A DNA stretch of 21,013 nt from a virus: positions 1 through 21,013 of IMG/VR virus record IMGVR_UViG_3300017752_000217; one strand, 5' to 3'. The first letter of the stretch is position 1. Every line of letters starts with the position of its first letter. Below, one piece after another: positions 18,768 through 21,013 of the stretch. Position numbers and translations under genes: made by a program. The notes under the pieces were generated by a model, which ran no database searches, was not told the DNA's origin, and saw nothing but the letters and a program-made list of their open reading frames with translations.

Positions 18768-19175
18768 CTAGCTTACGGCGCGGGTAACTGCTCCTGATAC
18801 GGGGAAGGTCACATCTTGTGTGGCAAGGTCTCCAACGTTCGAGCTGAACGGGGTGATCTGCGTAACCAAAGCGTTGAAGGAATAGCTGGGGTTCCCAGCA
18901 CCAACAGCAGCTGAGGTGGGCTTGAGAACGATAGCGACCTCAGTCCCAAGCGCCGCGTGCAAGGTGGCATCCACAGCCGAGGCCGCGAAGTCCTGGTGGA
19001 AGCTCAACGTGACCGAAGCCTCCTGAAGGCCCGCGACATACGTTCTCGCAGCATCGCCGAAGGCTGTCGTTTCAAGCTGCTCCCTACTTATATCTAAGGT
19101 CAGAGCAGCTAGGCTGGCGCTGAAGTCAGTGCCCCCGATAGTAATGTCAAAATCTGTAGCTGCGAAAACTGCCAC
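18768..19175 (-). CDS. Major tail protein, 135 aa
   Basis: Tail tube subunit. It is a short beta-rich protein: MAVFAATDFDITIGGTDFSASL, ALTLDISREQLETTAFGDAARTYVAGLQEASVTLSF-type text, and EVAIVLKPTSAAVGAGNPSY, ending in QDVTFPVSGAVTRAV. The pattern D-ITIGGTDFS followed by LETT-AFGDA and GL-ASVTL is characteristic of actinophage tail tube proteins. Start: GTG at 19175 with AAGGAG upstream, suggesting strong translation as expected for an abundant virion protein. It lies between the tail terminator and tail chaperone genes. Confidence 0.92.
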   Translation of the reverse strand: MAVFAATDFDITIGGTDFSASLAALTLDISREQLETTAFGDAARTYVAGLQEASVTLSFHQDFAASAVDATLHAALGTEVAIVLKPTSAAVGAGNPSYSFNALVTQITPFSSNVGDLATQDVTFPVSGAVTRAVS

Positions 19176-19184
19176 AATGTCTCC

Positions 19185-19586
19185 TTATTCTTCGTAAACG
19201 ACAACTGAAAACTCAGCTGCCAGATAACTTTGCTCACCTAATGTTATCGCACCGATGTTAGTCATCTCCTGCATCCTGACATCGAAAGCAGCCCCGCCGA
19301 GAGTCTTATCTGACTGGATTGCGTTCTTCACCCCGCCCGCCCCAGTAGAGGCGTAAGCGTTCAACCTGGCCTGTGCGGAGCGTTCTGACACGCGCCCCAC
19401 AATCACAGTGATGGTGAAGTTGTAAAGTGCCAGACCCTGCTTGAAAGCCTGATCGTAAGAAACACTGTTTAGGGACACAACCGCCACAGGTGGGGAAGGG
19501 TTGTCAGGAATGTCAGCCTTAGTTCTCAGCCCCGAAATCGTTGCGAGGTTAGTTGCTAAGCCGTCACGAATTGTGCTGATGCTCAC
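19185..19586 (-). CDS. Tail terminator protein, 133 aa
   Basis: Probable tail terminator that caps the tail tube and joins it to the head. The sequence starts MSISTIRDGLATNLATISGLRTKADIPD and continues PSPPVAVVSLNSVSYDQAF, YNFTITVIVGRVSERSAQ, and NAIQSDKTLGGAAFDVRM. This strand-helix layout and the GLAT-L, VGR-SER and LGG motifs match tail terminators of actinophages. Start: GTG overlapping the stop of the connector gene as GTGA. It precedes the major tail protein gene, as usual. Confidence 0.87.
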   Translation of the reverse strand: MSISTIRDGLATNLATISGLRTKADIPDNPSPPVAVVSLNSVSYDQAFKQGLALYNFTITVIVGRVSERSAQARLNAYASTGAGGVKNAIQSDKTLGGAAFDVRMQEMTNIGAITLGEQSYLAAEFSVVVYEE

Positions 19587-20194
19587 GCGGTTCTCATTCT
19601 CCTGAAGGGCATCAAAAGTTTCTCGACATCAGGGTCCACCCGACCCACCCGCATCACGCCCAAATCTCCGAAACCCATCACACCCGTTGGGGAGTCGTAC
19701 CGCTTGAACTGGCGCATGGAAAGAATGATGCACGCCTGCTTCACCGCTGTAGGGATAGAAGCGAAACCGAACACGCCCACGATCTGCACAGAAGCCTGCT
19801 GAGCCTCCACGTTGCGGGGCTGATAAATCGGGAACAAGTAATCACCCACAGCGCTCACAGTGTTGAAGGGTGTCTCAATACCGCCCGCGATTCCATTCAG
19901 GGGAGAAAGTTGAAAGTCCGAGGTTGTCCAAGTCTGATTGAACACGCCATCACCGGCAGTGTCCACCTTCAAAGTTGTCACCGTTTGAATGTCATCGGTG
20001 TGGGTTGTCAGTGAATCGGTGGGCAGGTAAACCCTTGTGGCGCTTGTCGAGTAGAAGAAGCGCTCGCAGAACCCATCAATCTCACGCGATGCAGCCTCAA
20101 TGCTTATCTCCAGTAGGCCGTCATCCACTGTGTCTGTAATACGCAAAGCAGCCTTCACATCGGCAAGTGGCGCGTAACCGTTCTCAATAGCCAT
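19583..20194 (-). CDS. Head-tail connector protein (gp6/adaptor-like), 203 aa
   Basis: Connector that attaches beneath the portal. The first 45 residues, with YAPLADVKAALRITDTVDDGLLEISIEAASREIDGFCER, are the helical domain of the HK97 gp6-like family; strands follow (RVYLPTDSL, IQTVTTLKVDTAGDG, WTTSDFQLSP), then a C-terminal helix region with IPTAVKQACIILSMRQFKRYDSP and DPDVEKLLMPFRR. GGAGG lies five bases before the ATG, and the 14-base TAGAAT-containing repeat is directly upstream. It is separated from the capsid gene by the inverted accessory gene at 20279-20662. Confidence 0.92.
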   Translation of the reverse strand: MAIENGYAPLADVKAALRITDTVDDGLLEISIEAASREIDGFCERFFYSTSATRVYLPTDSLTTHTDDIQTVTTLKVDTAGDGVFNQTWTTSDFQLSPLNGIAGGIETPFNTVSAVGDYLFPIYQPRNVEAQQASVQIVGVFGFASIPTAVKQACIILSMRQFKRYDSPTGVMGFGDLGVMRVGRVDPDVEKLLMPFRRMRTA

Positions 20195-20207
20195 GTAATC
20201 CTCCAGG

Positions 20208-20221
20208 TTCTATTCTATCGC
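20208..20221 (-). repeat. 14-base repeat upstream of the connector gene, copy 2
   Basis: GCGATAGAATAGAA on the minus strand, identical to 18322-18335, ending 13 bases before the connector ATG and just before its GGAGG. TAGAAT can act as a -10. A promoter here would let the tail genes be expressed despite the upstream terminator at 20665-20699. Confidence 0.45.
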
Positions 20222-20243
20222 GGGCAGTGTGCCTGGTTTGTGT

Positions 20244-20278
20244 TTGCACAATGAGTGTGTAGGCTATACAGTATGAGC
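20244..20278 (+). promoter_or_regulatory. Complete leaderless promoter of the accessory plus-strand gene
   Basis: TTGCAC (20244-20249), a 17-base spacer, TACAGT (20267-20272), six bases, ATG at 20279. An overlapping TAGGCT at 20260-20265 is seven bases from the ATG at 20273, so a start two codons earlier is possible. This is the best-formed promoter among the leaderless set. Confidence 0.68.
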
Positions 20279-20662
20279 ATGACAACAGAACGCCAGTGTG
20301 ACCTCTCAAAGCGCACAGACCAGCAAAACATCCACCGCCTCAACCAGCAACTCAACGCCATCTGGCGCATAGGTGATCGTGACGAATGCTCCATCAAACA
20401 CGTTGGGCACGCAATGGCGGCGCTCATCGCCTGTGGTGACTGGACTGAAGCAGTGGACTACACCGAACCCTGGGACTACTACCCTCACGGGGAAACCCTA
20501 GAAATCCAGAAGCGCAGGGAAACGCTCGCCTACAGGTGGGGCAAAGTTGCAGACACCATCACCCGCATTGACAACCATGAGCGCCTCACCACCCGCCTCA
20601 TCCCAGGCAGTGACTTTGGCACCTATGTAAATCAGTACCTCGAAACCTATTGGGAGAAATAA
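20279..20662 (+). CDS. Unknown accessory (moron-like) protein, 127 aa
   Basis: Not recognised. The gene is inserted against the direction of the virion genes, between capsid and connector, with its own promoter upstream and a hairpin terminator after the stop. The protein starts MTTERQCDLSKRTDQQNIHR and looks soluble and mainly helical: NQQLNAIWRIGDRDECSIKHVGHAMAALIACGDW-type text in the first half, then a Trp/Tyr-rich EPWDYYPHGETLE, a charged helix (EIQKRRETLAYRWGKVADTI) and an aromatic end (YVNQYLETYWEK). It has three Cys residues not spaced as a zinc site. Genes with this arrangement are often non-essential, host-affecting functions; exclusion or anti-defence is possible, but not shown. 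Confidence 0.85.
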   Translation: MTTERQCDLSKRTDQQNIHRLNQQLNAIWRIGDRDECSIKHVGHAMAALIACGDWTEAVDYTEPWDYYPHGETLEIQKRRETLAYRWGKVADTITRIDNHERLTTRLIPGSDFGTYVNQYLETYWEK

Positions 20663-20664
20663 GA

Positions 20665-20699
20665 AACCCCCCACCACCCATGACAGGCGGGGAGGGGTT
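20665..20699. terminator. Bidirectional hairpin between convergent capsid and accessory genes
   Basis: AACCCC (20665-20670) pairs with GGGGTT (20694-20699), and the stem continues inward with five more G-C pairs and three single mismatches around a 7-base loop. On the minus strand the stem is followed by TTTCTTATTTC, a proper U-rich tail after the capsid gene. On the plus strand the tail is only TTCCTT, so termination there may be weaker. Confidence 0.75.
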
Positions 20700-20716
20700 C
20701 CTTGAACCGATAAGGC

Positions 20717-21013
20717 TTAGGCCATTGTCAGTTTCTTTATATGCGAGGATCCGTTAGCCACGCCGGCGGCGATGCGGTACGTGAACCTATAGCCGGTGAT
20801 GTCGTTTGCGAAGTACGCATCGGTGGAAACGCTTGTTGCGAGTCCGGTGGTTGCGATTTTCACCGAAGGCCAGTGACCGAAGAACGCGGCCTGGTTTCCA
20901 GTGGTAGCTGCATCCACAGCAGGGTTTTCGTAAACGGGGAACCCAAGCAGAGTAGCGCTTGCGTTGCCATCCACCGAGGAAACGATTGGGTCGAGAATGT
21001 AGCGACCATCCGA
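20717..21013 (-). CDS. Major capsid protein, C-terminal part (partial)
   Basis: The gene continues beyond the window; 98 codons are visible. The text DGRYILDPIVSSVDGNASATLLGFPVYENPAV followed by QAAFFGHWPSVKIATTG and YRFTYRIAAGVANGSS is the end of an HK97-fold phage major capsid protein, where the LLG-(F/Y)PV-x-(E/N)-P block and the F-G-(D/H)-x-S/P-x-V-x-I strand form the A-domain and last P-domain strands. The internal GTG near 20974 is not a start; the frame is open to the edge. A terminator hairpin follows the stop codon. Confidence 0.9.
   Translation of the reverse strand, partial: SDGRYILDPIVSSVDGNASATLLGFPVYENPAVDAATTGNQAAFFGHWPSVKIATTGLATSVSTDAYFANDITGYRFTYRIAAGVANGSSHIKKLTMA

Overview
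The window is a large part of a tailed-phage (siphovirus-like) genome, or a prophage-like element, whose host is an actinobacterium. The evidence for the host is a WhiB-type Fe-S regulator, actinophage-type HTH and zinc-ribbon proteins, an actinobacterial-looking M23 peptidase, and six genes with a TANNNT hexamer exactly six bases upstream of ATG (the geometry of actinobacterial leaderless promoters). GC content looks moderate by eye, so a freshwater or marine Microbacteriaceae-like host is a reasonable guess, but only an inference. I see no tRNA, rRNA, CRISPR array, insertion sequence, integrase, terminase or portal.

Nearly all genes lie on the minus strand, so transcription runs from right to left. 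From the right edge come the virion genes: major capsid C-terminus (20717-21013, partial), head-tail connector, tail terminator, major tail protein, a tail assembly chaperone pair with a canonical -1 slippery heptamer CCCAAAA, an HK97 gp10-like protein, the tape measure, two further tail or tip proteins, and a small tail-associated protein. The lysis cassette follows at 12266-13721: M23 endolysin with duplicated peptidoglycan-binding modules, XhlA-like protein, two holin-like membrane proteins and a 29-residue Cys protein. Region 10872-12055 is a short operon of small proteins. Region 3502-10597 is the recombination/replication/modification operon: YqaJ exonuclease, Erf-like annealing protein, coiled-coil protein, membrane-anchored M23 peptidase, HNH nuclease, winged-helix replication protein, a two-ORF C5 cytosine methyltransferase, an N6A/N4C methyltransferase, a His-Me/zinc protein and SSB. 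The left end holds a monocistronic 59-residue gene with its own promoter and terminator, RusA, a small HTH protein, a second N6A/N4C methyltransferase, a metallophosphoesterase, an unknown protein and the start of a zinc-ribbon (probably HNH) protein cut by the window edge.

Only three genes are on the plus strand: whiB, a coiled-coil/HTH protein, and an unknown 127-residue gene placed inside the virion module. All three appear to be expressed from leaderless promoters. The last is bounded by a promoter and a bidirectional hairpin, as expected for a moron-type accessory gene. Genes within operons are mostly coupled by one-base TAATG or TGATG overlaps.

The most interesting points are the C5 methyltransferase spread over two extensively overlapping frames that both look like real protein, the chaperone frameshift, the recurrent leaderless -10 architecture, a shared promoter/leader in front of two small-gene units, the moron-like gene in the capsid-connector gap, and several genes of under 60 residues.
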